Position numbers and translations under genes: made by a program
Origin: Endocalyx cinctus
Lineage: Eukaryota; Ascomycota; Sordariomycetes; Amphisphaeriales; Apiosporaceae
DNA length: 64,000 nt
Direction of reading: 5' to 3'
NCBI GenBank assembly: GCA_001600455.1
Contig: BCKC01000004.1
Coordinates: forward strand, 310,001-374,000
Part shown: positions 25,001 through 36,893 of the stretch, in pieces
How positions within the stretch are numbered: the first letter of the stretch is position 1
Layout of the letters: each line of letters starts with the position of its first letter
Notes under the pieces: generated by a model
What the model was told of the DNA's origin: nothing
Databases searched by the model: none
Seen by the model: only the letters and a program-made list of their open reading frames with translations

Positions 25001-28000
25001 CCTTACTGCAGGAAGATGGGCGAGCGCTCGCTGAGGAGCTCCGCAACCAAGGCCATGAGAACTGGCAACCCCTTGAGCAACCCGATTGGCTTCTTCTCGA
25101 AATTGAAGGCAACTTCCTCATTCGCGCAGTGCAAGTTGAGGTTGCACGCGAAATTGTCGCGCCTCGGTCCAAGCAGAACAGCGTCCTGCAGATGAATATG
25201 GGTCAAGGTACGCCTCCCGTAAGAAGGGCAGTGATATTTTAACATTGACGCTAACTTCTTCATAGGTAAAACTTCCTGCATCGTGCCCATGGTTGCAGCC
25301 GTCCTGGCTGACGGGAAGAATCTCTTCCGTCTCGTCGTCCCTAAAGCGCTGCTCATGCAAACAGCGCAAGTAATGCAATCACGGTTGGGTGGTCTCGTAG
25401 GCCGAGAAGTCTGTCACATCCCCTTCTCACGAAAGACGCCTACAACGCCTGAGATGCTCACGCTATATGCGAGTATTCACCAGGAGATCCATAGCACGAG
25501 AGGCCTGATTCTGACCAGCCACGAGCATCTTCTTTCATATAAGCTCGGCGGGAAGCAATCCCTCGTGGATGGCAAACTCGATGCGGCAAGAGCTATGGTC
25601 GGCTTCCAGCGCTGGTTAGATGATAATTGCCGGGACATTCTTGACGAGTGCGACTTTACACTATCGGTCAAGACGCAGTTAAATTACCCCAGCGGACCCG
25701 AGATGGCTGTTGACGGGCATCCATTTCGGTGGAAGGTCGCGCAGGAATTGCTTGCGCTGGTGGCTCATCACGTTTGGACTCTACGAAGGAACTATCCAAC
25801 AGGCATTGAACTGTTGCAGCGGGGCAGGTCGTTTCCAATGGTGCATTTTCTTAAAAGCGATGTCGAGGACGCTCTTCACGACCGCATATTAGATGACGTC
25901 TGTGCCGGGCGAACGACGTTCCTCCGTCCCGCTAACTTGAACTTTCCGAATTTGCAGGGAACTATCCAGCGATTTCTTTCGGAAGAGAAACCTGACCATT
26001 CCACGTTCGTGCAGGCCGCCGAGGCCTTTGCCAACCCGCAGACGGCATCCAAGATTCTCCTTGTCGTCCGAGGTCTTTTAACAAAACGAATCCTCCTACT
26101 TTGTCTAAACAAGCGATGGAATGTACAGTACGGTCTTCACCCTAAGCGCCATCCTGTCGCAGTACCGTTCGAGGCGAAGGGTACGCCATCTGAGCTCTCG
26201 GAATTCGGTCATCCGGACGTAGCCATACTGTTTACGTGTCTGGCATTTTATCACGCTGGCCTCACATGCCAGCAGTTCCGCCAAAGCCTACAGCATATCC
26301 TACAGTCGGATGACCCTGCTGCACAATACGAGTCGTGGGTTTCTAGCTATAGGAGTCTCCCGCCCGCGTTCTACCACTGGAACGTGATCAGCGTCGACGA
26401 CGGGCCGCAGATAGAGGAGTTATGGCAATACTTACGCCTTGACAGCATCGTCATCAACTATTATTTGAATCACTTTGTCTTTCCTGCCCACGCTAAACAG
26501 TTCGACGTCAAATTGCAGACCTCGGCGTGGGATATACCTCTCTGGACAAAAGAGCAACGTACCGCTAGAACAACCGGCTTTAGTGGGACTAATGACAACC
26601 GCACGATGCTGCCCCTGACAATTCAGCAAGACGATCTGGCCAGCCTACGACAGACTAACGCTGAAGTCCTCTCGTACCTCCTGCAACCACGCAACCGCGG
26701 CTATGAGGTTACTTCTGATTTCCTAGGCAAGCGCTTAACCGAAGTCGGTCTCCTTAAGAAACTATGCGCCTCCGGCCTCCGCATATTCATCGACGCAGGA
26801 GCCTATATTCTTGAGATGGACAACAGGACACTTGCCAAGAAATGGCTCGATACTGACACGGAACCTAAGGCCGCAGTTTATTTCGGCACAGATAACCGGG
26901 CCTGGGTGCACTACCGCAACGAGACGAAGAGCGATGTTCCGCTCCTGGCAACGCCCTTTGCGGATGATCTGAGCCAGTGCGTCGTCTATCTCGACCAGGC
27001 GCATACGCGTGGCGTAGACCTGAAATTTCCAGCAGATGCCCACGGCGCATTGACATTGGCGTTGAAACAGACAAAGGACTACACTATGCAAGGTAATGCT
27101 TCCTTCCCTTTTTTCCGACTTACCCTACGTAGCCGACAGCAGTTTTCTGACTACTTTATAGCGGCAATGCGTCTTCGTCAACTGCGGACAAGCCAGTCTG
27201 TCACCTTCTTCGCGCCACCCGAAGTTGACCAGAGCATTAGAGACTTCTGCCGTCCTGCTGCCGACGAGAAACTATCTTCTTCACACGTCATTTCTTGGCT
27301 CCTCGAACAAACCTGCCGTACCAACGAGGACTTGCAAGGCCTGTACGTCGCACAAGGCATCGACTTCTGTCGACGCACCGATGCGGAGTGGCGTTACCAT
27401 AGCTTCCTCGGCGACGTTGTTCACCGCGCGCGGTTTCTCGACGTGCTACGACAGCCGGAGCATCAAACACTAGAACAGCTATATGGCGGATCGTCGACAC
27501 GCTCTCCAGACCGGACCATTGCACCACAGTTACAAGCGTTTGCCGACCAACTAACCCGCTCTAGCGGCGAGCATTATGTTTCTCATACAGGCGCTTTCGA
27601 GGAGGTAGAGCAGGAGCGTGAAGTTCAAGCGCAGATCGAGCAGGTGCGTCAGGTGCAGAAACCGCTACGCCACGATGCTCTACAATTCCCGGGCTTGCAC
27701 CCAGCTATTTCGCTCTTCGCCCGCACGGGGATCTTGGAGGAGGACGATCAGGGTCCTGCCGCGTTTGAGCACGCCCTCACGTACGTAGCTAAGTCGAGTA
27801 TCGGGAAGCAGTATTGCGTGCGTAACACGGGCTCGAGGCTTTTTGTCTCGAAAGAATTTGGGAAGACGGTTGACCTTAGGCACGAGGCGATTGATAATTT
27901 CTTAGTGAGTATATATATCGTCAACTCCGATTACTTGCTAGACAACTAAATTTCTTTGGCAGCGCCCCGTGGAATGGATTCTCTGGAGTCGAGTGACCCT

Positions 28001-28475
28001 CACGGCGCTAATTATTATTCCTGAGGAGGCTGAGTCGCTAATCCCCATACTACGTCACTCGGCCGATAAATCGTCCGTTCACCTAATTGCCTACGCTGCG
28101 CCCGTCACAAAAGCTATGACGTCGTTCAACCGTTTTCGGTGCTATAGTATGCCGCCGCTGCCGACCGAGTACGGTTTTCCAGACTGGTTCCGCGTCGAAT
28201 TAGGCATCGTAGCTGGCCGGTTATACGTCGACCCGGCCGAATGGGAACCCGTGGCTCACTACTTACAATTAGCATCCGAGGCGACCGATAAGGCCTCCGG
28301 GACGCGTGTAGAATCGGAGTCACGGAGAGGTGTAGCTCTTGTCAAGTTCGCCGACAACCCTACCTCCTTCCTCCTCGACTGGCTTGCTCTCCGGCGTAAG
28401 ACCAAAGATATCATGCACACGCCTATGGGGTATATCTGCACGGGCCGGAAGATGGGAGAAATCCAACATTCTTGA
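19008..28475 (+). CDS. DUF3638/DUF3645 giant ATP-binding protein (3,099 aa)
   Basis: Four exons, 19008-19333, 19386-25207, 25266-27904 and 27963-28475, join in frame into 3,099 residues; introns are 52, 58 and 57-58 nt with consensus donors and acceptors. The N-terminus (MDLLHAVFNHLVLPPRVPG) is the signature start of this large fungal family (DUF6606 region). A Walker A-like MNMGQGKTS at about 2048-2053, split by intron 2, opens the DUF3638 region, followed by VVPKALLMQTAQ and a DECD box at about 2176-2179, like superfamily 2 helicases. DUF3645 should follow. The family is often labelled ubiquitinyl hydrolase, but its biochemistry is poorly known. No stop or frameshift in 9.3 kb of coding sequence argues for purifying selection, unlike its decayed surroundings. 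Confidence 0.93.
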
Positions 28476-28570
28476 GAGTTCTTGTAGCGGTACTAGAGTT
28501 TTTTTGAGAGGGGGGAGAAGTCAGTCCACCGGTCCGGGAAACTTGTAACTAGTTACGCGAATTAGTCTTA

Positions 28571-29098
28571 TTAAGGTATGTGTATCTCGCTCGCCTCATA
28601 GTGAAACATCTTCGCCATTTATTTTATCTCGAGATCAGTAATAAAAATATTTTCCTTATTTTTTCCTATGATCCATTTTTTGAGGGATGTTTCTATTTTA
28701 ACCATGGAGGTTTGCAAATCTCGACGGTTTTCCAGGCTTGGATCTTTGTTCAGAATATTTCCTACGTGGCTGTTTTAGATGGGAATTAGCGAGCGAAGAG
28801 GCTTTTACTAGCCAAATGGTTTTTGTCCTTACCTGCGCCTTCTTTTAAACACTTTGCTGATTTCCGCGTGTGTAGCAAACGGATGTGTTTGTGCATATGT
28901 GCATACCTGCCTCCTTAATTCCTCAAGTTGATTCTCTGTAAGCCTCTTTTGAGGGATTAAGTCCTTATTGGGAAACAACTCAATTAAACTTGATGTGCCC
29001 GCATTATCAATTTGGGCGGCTGGTTTCTGTAAGTTGTTCAGCGACTCCAACGGCATACCACCGCCAGATTGAGGGACTAAAAAAGAATTGCGCAACAT
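28571..29098 (-). pseudogene. CENP-B/pogo-type HTH DNA-binding fragment, broken
   Basis: Exon 1 29098-28833 and exon 2 from 28769 join in phase across a 63-nt intron (gtaagg donor, aacag acceptor). The spliced protein has a RLTENQLEELRRQVCTYAQ...THAEISKVFKRR segment and a KIETSLKKWIIGKNKENIFITDLEIK segment, the two helix-turn-helix parts of CENP-B, Abp1 and pogo/Fot1-type transposases. A TAA at 28619-28621 interrupts the second helix, then MAKMFHYEASEI continues in frame to a stop at 28571. CAA to TAA would explain it. The DDE catalytic part is missing. It is tail to tail with the giant gene, ending 96 bp from its stop. Confidence 0.5.
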
Positions 29099-31438
29099 CT
29101 CTAGGAATATAATTTAGATCGTTTGGAGGAAATTCGCAGTGCGTTAGATTGTCCTGGTATATGTTGGAGCTCATGCTGACGTTGTAATTCTGAGTTAACA
29201 GGCGGTGACTTTCTGTGGTGTTCTAGAACGATGGTTAGTTACATTAACATAACCTAAAAACCAGGTATACGAACCATGATGCTCATTATTGGAGTTTACC
29301 AAGATCTAGTTGTATTATTCAAGGGTATTCAGAAGTATTGAAAGATATTAAGACATACTAAAATAAAACTATATTTTCAAATAGGAAAGCAGGTAGGCAG
29401 CTATACTTATATTTCGGAGAAAGCATAGATTTTGATCTAAATGAAGTAGCAATATCCATAAGCTTGTATATCCCATGATATATCCTTGGATCTGATACAC
29501 GTACATCGGTTCAGTATCTCACGTCTATTATCACTGTATTTCAATAAACAGGGTAGTTACGCCACTTAGAACATTGAAGTTACCAGTTAGATTGCTAAAG
29601 AAACAATTTAGACTACCTCATAGAACTGTTTGTTTACTAGAGCGTAGAAATCACCAAGTTTCTAATATAAGCGATAAACCACTATTTTTTAGGGGATTTA
29701 ACAACCGTACCGGCCCAACACCCGCCATACTCCCGTCTACTTCTTCTACATCTGTCTCGGAATTATCCCTTACTACTTTAATTCAAAAGTACATATCGAA
29801 TCTATTCGACACTCCCGAGTCAGCAAGCTCCACAGATTGAAGTGATGTATATATATATATACAAGTTGCAGTATCTTTAACGTAATTTCAAGCCACCAGA
29901 GTGGATAATGGGAGGATGGATTAGGTCTATTAATAGATGTTAAATCAGTCTTTATAACAGAGAGGTAAAACTCATAAGGATATGCATAATGATACGTGGG
30001 AGACAGCGAGGATGCTAAGTTTAATGTTCTGGAGAGGATAGTGTTGGCTGGAATAAGTTTCACGAAGCCCCTTCGTGAAGAACGCGTCTTTATATCTTTG
30101 ACTGCGGCAGGGAGCAGTAGAGGCCTCTCAGAATGCACCGTCTTGATAACAAGACGGGGAGGCTGTAAGGAGAGCCGCTCAAAGGGAACGACGCACCATT
30201 TCGGCCCTCCTTCAACTCTAAGTTGACAGTTTGGTTTGTATAAAAAACAAGATCTCGTCGGATGTTACGGGCAACATGAAGTTTTCCAATCGCTGCAAAA
30301 TCGCGGGCAATGCTGGATCACCTACTTTACGCGTACATAGCACTTATCCTTAAATACGGAACCGAGAGCCTGATCTAGTAGGAACTGCGGTTAGCTCAAA
30401 GTAGAACAAAGCAGCAAAGAAGCGCTTTGCAAGTTCTTTTATGGTTTCTCGTAAGTACTTGTCTTGAAGCACTAGAGATTTTAATAAAGGCATTGACGCG
30501 ATATCATCCAGTCGAACCTCTCCCTCGAGGGTAATATCGAGACGGTAATGACCGCTCTCGCGCGGTTCTTTTTAACCCAATCGGGTCCATCAACCTAGCC
30601 GTGTTCGGATCCGTAAACCCGCTTATAATGGGCTTGTAGATAATGCCCTCGGCTGTGTGATATTTAAATAAGGTGACTTCCTAGGAAGTCAGGAACAACG
30701 GAGATTTATAGATGAAACTGACACCAAGGAATCTATAAATCGAGCAGCACTTTTTTTCGATTCGCAGCGACGAGCGTCCAATCCTACTACAACATACCTC
30801 TCAAGTCCCTTTTATATTTTGGTCTCACCGCAATAAATCCTGACTTATCGAATCGATCTTATTTATCTATTCTAATCGGCTAGTACCCTATTTCTCTCTC
30901 GCCTTATTTCTCACATTTTACTTCAATATGATATGACTCGAGAGCTGGATTTCTCCCATAAATTAAATCTTGTAGCTATACCATCTCCTGTCCATTTGGA
31001 GCACCTCGAAGTAGAAAACATTTTATCTTAAAATGTCGGAGGTAGTCGAGTCAGATAAACTAAGTGAAACCCTACTAATTAGAAGCTATCACAGAGAGCT
31101 AAATAGAAGGAATGCGATGAATTAATCACCCTTAAAAGCTCCGTATCGTCGACCCTGCATTACCCGCCCTGCCCGTTCCCGAATAAAGGCCTCGTCACAG
31201 ACCTCCATGACCTGCCACGCGGTATCTTTGTCATTCTACCCTGACAAGACCGAGGAATATGGAGTATTTTACAAGCAAGGTAAAAATAAAGGTATGGGAT
31301 GTTCCAGTGCAACCATTCTACTTCAAATATCAGTGCTAGTATTGGCCACGACTCCTCGTCGGCACGAGCGGTACTTCAACTTCCTTCTCATTGTTGACTT
31401 CGACACTAAACCGCGTTAAATATTCCCTGCTATCACCT
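29099..31438. other. AT-rich region with small open frames
   Basis: Sparse features. A TA microsatellite is at about 29848-29861. Apart from the weak frame at 29574-29840 (entered separately), open frames such as 29996-30226 and 31207-31419 (plus) match nothing. I see no transposon ends. Confidence 0.45.
29574..29840 (+). CDS. Small hypothetical open frame (possible fragment)
   Basis: 88 codons with coding-like composition: an N-terminal basic and hydrophobic part, then a Ser/Thr-rich stretch (STSSTSVSELSLTTLI) and a short C-terminal tail (LFDTPESASSTD). No ATG begins the frame (the first codon is TTG), so it may be an exon or a fragment rather than a whole gene. No family recognised. Confidence 0.2.
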   Translation: MKLPVRLLKKQFRLPHRTVCLLERRNHQVSNISDKPLFFRGFNNRTGPTPAILPSTSSTSVSELSLTTLIQKYISNLFDTPESASSTD

Positions 31439-31957
31439 TTACTCAAACTTAAAAAACTCCCAAACCACCCCTTCATTCTTAGATTCGACCAACGAGACGT
31501 CGTCTGACCCGATGGTCACCATCCGAAATTCCCACGAATGCAACAGCATCAATTGATATCCACCATTAGGGAGATGTCTAGCAACAAAACATTCCCTCTC
31601 CATGTGGTGGCCAGCTGTAGCGATAATGTTTTCTCTTTTGTCACGTCCGAGATACGTCCCAGACACGATATTGCGGAATCCTAGCCAGCCATCCTTCTCT
31701 TCACATAGCCAGTGCCAGCCTCCTTGGGTATCCGTAATGTCCGCTAAACATAAATTACCGTTTTTAAGAGTAATAGCCCGTTCAGAGTCATGATGGCGAA
31801 TCATAAATGTTTTTCCGGCGCAGGGTGTTTCGGTTACGATGCATGGTAAGGTGTCGGTCGAGTTGTTGGAGGACGTAGTATCATCCATAGATGATGGTGG
31901 GGTATCCCTTCTGTAATAACGGGTATACATTGAGTTCCGTTTATATGTGTACGACAT
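31439..31957 (-). CDS. Beta-trefoil (fascin/ricin-B-like fold) protein, fungal
   Basis: A single-exon frame of 172 residues from ATG 31955-31957 to a stop at 31439. After a 40-residue variable N-terminus rich in Ser and Thr, residues about 46-170 match fungal beta-trefoil proteins: TFMIRHHDSERAITLKNGNL, GGWHWLCEEKDGWLGFRN, VSGTYLGRDKR and a GGYQLMLL segment, ending VVWEFFKFE. Such small proteins occur in many ascomycetes with unknown function; the fold binds sugars, lipids or proteins. No signal peptide is obvious. The gene looks intact. Confidence 0.72.
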   Translation of the reverse strand: MSYTYKRNSMYTRYYRRDTPPSSMDDTTSSNNSTDTLPCIVTETPCAGKTFMIRHHDSERAITLKNGNLCLADITDTQGGWHWLCEEKDGWLGFRNIVSGTYLGRDKRENIIATAGHHMERECFVARHLPNGGYQLMLLHSWEFRMVTIGSDDVSLVESKNEGVVWEFFKFE

Positions 31958-33917
31958 CGATGAGGTAACAAAATAGTGATAGATTCAGGATTATCATAAG
32001 TCTTACAAGAATATAACAGGGGTATACTGGCGTTAACACCCTTAAAATAAGGATTCGTGTAGTAGACTTCGCTGTCAAACTACATATTTTTTACTCCCTA
32101 TGCAACTCGACGTATATATATGTAGCACCTAGGAATCTTCGCAGAGAATTTGCCACAGCATGGCAACCCTCAAAACTTACCGCTTCCTCTACGGCAGGCA
32201 AACTAGCTACTATAATAGCTTACTAGTGTGCTTTTAACTCTATTACTAATTATCGATAGATCGTTCTCGAAGCTCCGATTACGAATATCGTTTCGTAAAC
32301 TAAGTCTATTTGATCTGATCTATCTGGTGTGTGTATGATAGAAAGTTACGAATGCTAGTTACTGGGCCTGGTAGTTATATAGATTTCTGGTAAGCGGTGA
32401 ATGGTGCCACCATTACCATTCACCTAATCCGGTAATTCTCGGTTCCACACCGTAGTTACCCGTGCATGTACGGCGATACGTGTGAAGATATAAAATACCT
32501 ACTTTACCTCGGCTGTCTAGGTAGACTCCCTATGCAGTATCATAAATCGAGCTCTTATTCCGTCTTGCAGAAATCGGGTGTCTATGCATGAGTGCTACTA
32601 GATGAGCTAGAGCCCAAGTGTCACATAGTCATAGCTTTGTGTTCAGTAAATATGTACGTTAAGCGGCATGGAGGGAGGTGCAGTATTGGCGGACGATCAT
32701 AGATTATGATAAAGAGCGGCTATAGAGGTCAATTGATTCGCGAACAATAAATTGTTCGATAGCCAAATATAAAATATATTGTTCGCAATTCGGTATCCAT
32801 CGAGCATCGTCGTGGGCTGCATATATTTATCTCATCCAAAACACTTTACTCTCTAACTTGTTAATGATGCGTCCAATATATGACTAATTTCGGTAACCCA
32901 CGAAGAGGTGACAAGGACATGTTTTGAAATCTTCCGCATCCTTATTGGGGGGGGGGGGGGGGGGGGTTTCATAAGAAGGCACTAGAACTCGGAAATTTCC
33001 AGGCGCAAGAAACTAATAAGGCCACATAAAATAATGCTGACCAAGATTACAACGAAACCGATTGGCCCCTCTATCCTCCTTACGGATAGACTACTATCAT
33101 CACATCTGCGAGTAAAGTTTAAAGAGAACCGTAGGGAGTAAGGCTATCCTAAGTTCTGAATGAGTCTAACTTAAACATATCATTACCGGCCGAAACATCG
33201 AAACTTGGAGATACGTGGACCAACAGAGCCTGACCAATAAGTGTGGTTGCGGTCGTTTCCTTGGGCTGTACATACCGTTCGGATGCTTCCTCGCAGCAGA
33301 GAAGTCGTGATATTGGTCAACTCTGTTTGACAGAACCTATTCTAGACCTGCTATTTCTAATGCATTCAGTTTTTGCATCCGCTATTCAAAACGCCAAATT
33401 AAATGTGCCATTAACTATCGAAAGACCAGCGGTATCACGACAGGAAGACCCGACGCGATACTGTACGTTCTGCCTGCATGCGGTTCACGATTGCCCGTTT
33501 GACTAGGGTTTCCTTCTTCAGCAAGCCGATACCTAACACATCTAATGCCATTTTTTCTTCTCTCAATTTAATTACCTATTTCATTATATAACATATAATT
33601 GGGCTAACTGGATATGAAAGGAACACAACACCGTCGATCATGGTCTACTCAATATATTACTATACCCATTTTACCTCGTCGCTGCTATATATCCGTCCTA
33701 GTGGTTTAACGTTTACATATTCCAAGCTGACCCTTACACGGCAAGGACGATCTTACACGTCATTTCGCTTTTCACCATATGCATATTTTATGCAGTTACG
33801 TATAATTATACCCAATTAATGATTTCTATAGGAATAGTCTTGCCAACAAATCATCCAGCCCGGCCTAGCCTACTTTGGAGTACCTCGCTCGCTTCTTTTC
33901 CAAAAATGGTACTCGAA
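31958..33917. other. AT-rich gene-free region
   Basis: No supported gene. It contains a 20-base poly-G run at 32947-32966 (entered separately) and a plus-strand frame at 33243-33506 (87 codons, Cys-containing end RYCTFCLHAVHDCPFD) without a family match. Confidence 0.5.
32947..32966 (+). repeat. Poly-G homopolymer, 20 G
   Basis: An uninterrupted run of 20 G in AT-rich DNA, the second of only two such runs in the window (the other at 1681-1703). Possible G-quadruplex, or assembly or sequencing artefact. Confidence 0.9.
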
Positions 33918-35482
33918 TCATGTTCCCTTGGAGCCATCTTGTGAGCCTGCGCGTAAAAAATGATTTCCTTGCATGTTATTAGAATTCGACCTGCGCCACT
34001 GCCGAGAGGCTCGCTTGCTTCCCTGTCTCGCCATGGCCATCTTCTCCTCTTTAGCCGCTTGGATCTGGCTTTGAGATAAGACGTAGCCATATGCAAGAAG
34101 CTCACGCCTTCCATCAACGTACACAAGAAAGCTCGGCCATACGGGTACGAGCTTATCACCCAGACCCGTCTGGCTTTGGGCAGTGCTTTTAAGAGTAGCG
34201 TTGGAAACCCCGCCCGAGTCATTAGGCTTTCTCGACGACGTATCATCTTGTGGCGGACTGATCGCGTCAAAATTCGGGAGAAGTGTCCAGTCTTCGTCGT
34301 AAAACTCCTCTTCCTCGTTAGAAGCCAGGAATTCGGGTTCTATCTTAAGTCTGCACCTCTGCAGCAACATCCACTGATTAAGTGCGGAATTGCAGAAACG
34401 GTGTAGATCCGCGCCAAATTGATATGTCCTCTGAGCGGAAAGAAGAGGACCAACACATGTATTCACTTCAGCCAGGACTTGAAGGACTCGCTTAACTCCG
34501 TTGCTTTTCTGAAGCTTTGGGTTAGTATTAACCAGGACAGAGCGAAGGTGTTCTTCTCTGGTATAGTCATCCCAAGCCAAATCATACATTATATCCGAGA
34601 GCTCGTTTGCTTTCAAGAGGTAATTACATTGAAAAATATTTTCAACAAGAGACGATGCCAGGACTGTCATGGCTGCCGCAATGCGCATCTGCTTAGAAGA
34701 CCTGGTGTTGCTTGGCGGCAGTGGAATTGAGCCTCTGACACTGAAATGTTTTTGCAAGTTGTCGAAACAAACGGAGTCTTGGGTTATTATGGAATCATCA
34801 AGGTTAACACCTAGGTACTTGGTGATGAGGCCGTGTGCTGATGTGAAGATGCCAGCGATTTGTTTTTGACTATGACACTATGTCAGAAGATGTTTCTAAT
34901 TATTATTGGGATAAAAGCTCACATTGATTCTCTGGGAGTATCCGTTAACTTGCATGTAAAAGCCATGAGGTTATTGAGAATGTCCTTATTCTCCTGCAGC
35001 TCCTGCTGAATCTTCTCCGTCTCCTTCTGAGTTTTTTTCTCAGTAGATCTCATCGCTTCGATTTTCGACGTCTCTTGTGCTAGACTTTCCTTGAGTCTTT
35101 TTGCGAGTTGATCACCCGTGCTGACGTCGGCTTTCAACTTTGAATTGTTCTTAAGAGCTTCATTTAGGAGTACTCTGGTCTCCGTTTCTTTTTTCTCGGC
35201 ATATTTTCCCTTGCTTTCAAGGGCTCTCTTATCTTTTTCGAGCTGCTGAATCACTTTCGTCTTTTAATTTACCTCACGCTCCTTGGTGTTGTATCGCTCC
35301 TGAAGCTCTGCTTGCTTACTGAGTAGTACGTCATTGGTTGTATTAAGTGCTTTGTTTTTGCTCTCAAGCTCGATATTTTGCGACATGATCGCCTTAACTT
35401 GTTTAAGTAAACCATCTCCAGCCAAAGCATCAACGGCCTTTGCGAGACTTTCTATGTCTCTAGATGAATTTATGGTTGACAT
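33918..35482 (-). pseudogene. Coiled-coil protein with one in-frame stop (503 codons)
   Basis: Exon 1 35482-34923 and exon 2 34869-33918 join in phase across a 53-nt intron (gtgagc donor, catag acceptor) into 504 codons including the stop. Residues about 20-185 are a long coiled coil rich in Glu, Lys, Gln and Leu. After the intron comes a globular helical part (IAGIFTSAHGLITKYLGV) and a C-terminal segment WPSFLVYVDGRRELLAYGY, resembling a family of unnamed ascomycete proteins. A TAA at 35264-35266 (codon 73) sits inside the coiled coil where CAA (Gln) would suit the heptads. A 27-nt GT...AG segment spans it and is divisible by three, but is too short for a normal intron. Everything else is open, so the damage may be recent or corrected in the transcript. 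Confidence 0.6.
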
Positions 35483-36828
35483 GATGATATTGTATTTTAT
35501 GACGAAGAGGTAGTAGTAGATTTCCTTCAGGGTATAGGCAGCCTACTGGTGGAAGATGGACTTTTGTCATGCATCTAGGCAGAGGATATCATTAAATGAA
35601 AGAGTAAGATATGAAAGAACAGCCCGTGAGAGCGACACGCCTTATAAGAAGGGATTAGAAATTTATTATATGATCGCCATCACTATGGTATATCTTGCAA
35701 ACCGTAATGTGATATGATGCATATTCTTCTTTTAGTGCCGTTGAGTACAGTGGCATTCTTACCATTCTTCACCATCAGCCTTTTTTTTTTTTTAACATTA
35801 CATGTAATCATATAATGCATGATAAAGTCATTTGGCGGAAATTCCCACCCCTCTGTAGTGCGCGATTAGGTAAATCCGTAAAAGATAAAAAAAAATCAGA
35901 TGATATCGCCATTGTCTCCTCCATCGTAGGGCGGTAGTAACTAAGCTACTATCGAAATGCAGAAAGGGAAATAAGTGGATAACCGTCGAAGCATGGGAAT
36001 AACCTACCGGAGAATTAATCGGTAGGGCTGTCCAGTGCGTGCAGATTTTAATTTAAACGCGGGGTATTAAAATTCGTCCTGGAAGGATACCACTAATTGT
36101 TCACCGCTACCTATGTATAGTATGTACTATTTTTCAATAGTATTTTTAGAGCGTGCATACATATATTTATCATACTTTGAATACTACGATAAAGCTTTGT
36201 AATAACGGCCCGCATAATAGAGACTTGCTTTAAGAAAACAGAACAATGCTACACAACTCGCGAAATACGTGTATAGAATTCCCCCCACTCTAGTTGCCCA
36301 GGTGGCTTGCATGCACAATATCCCAGACACCAGGTAGCTGCACCCGTCCGCTATCAAATATACTAGGGCCCAATTGTTACGTGCATGGCTAATGCGTACG
36401 TTCTGCGATTTATATGCCAAGCTATATAATAGGAGGGTTTTATTTAACCCCGCGCGTATATTTGACTTAAATAAACGGAAAGAATGCAGCCAAGCCTTCT
36501 AGAACTAAATAGTGCGCCTCTTTTGCGTGTAAGAAGCATGAGTACAGGTTTTCTTTTGGGGCTTTCGACGGGCCTCTGCAGTTATAGTCCGCGTCTATTT
36601 GCGCCCCAAGCACCTCCAATACCTCAGACCTGGATATTGCTTGGGTGCCCCTTTTCAGAGTATTATACACTTTACTAGATCGTAACTACATTTTAGCGAA
36701 TGCCTTGTCAAAATATAAGGCAATTCTTCCTCGTCACTCTCGTTTTTTCTTTGTACTTTTCTTATTCACTAAGTCCCTTCTCTCTCTATTTTTTATGGAT
36801 ATATCACAGCCTTCAGACATTTTTTAAC
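35483..36828. other. Intergenic with weak minus-strand frames
   Basis: Mostly AT-rich, with a 13-T run at 35781-35793. Two minus-strand frames, 36184-36420 (78 codons, two hydrophobic segments that could span a membrane) and 36467-36670 (67 codons), are in different frames and unrecognised; they could be remains of a membrane protein gene. Confidence 0.35.
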
Positions 36829-36838
36829 TATATAAATA
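36829..36838 (+). promoter_or_regulatory. Candidate TATA box of the dynamin-like gene
   Basis: The sequence ctatataaat at 36829-36838 lies about 56-65 bp before the ATG at 36894. That is a plausible distance for a short-leader fungal promoter. The call rests on sequence resemblance alone. Confidence 0.35.
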
Positions 36839-36893
36839 ATATCCATCAATACGAAATCACATCACTTTCACACATACTGCTTGTATCACAGTA

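Noticed and set aside
19503..28441. Many long frames on the opposite strand within the giant gene
   Set aside because: They are shadows of a GC-balanced coding strand; the plus-strand frame has the domain matches and intron phases.
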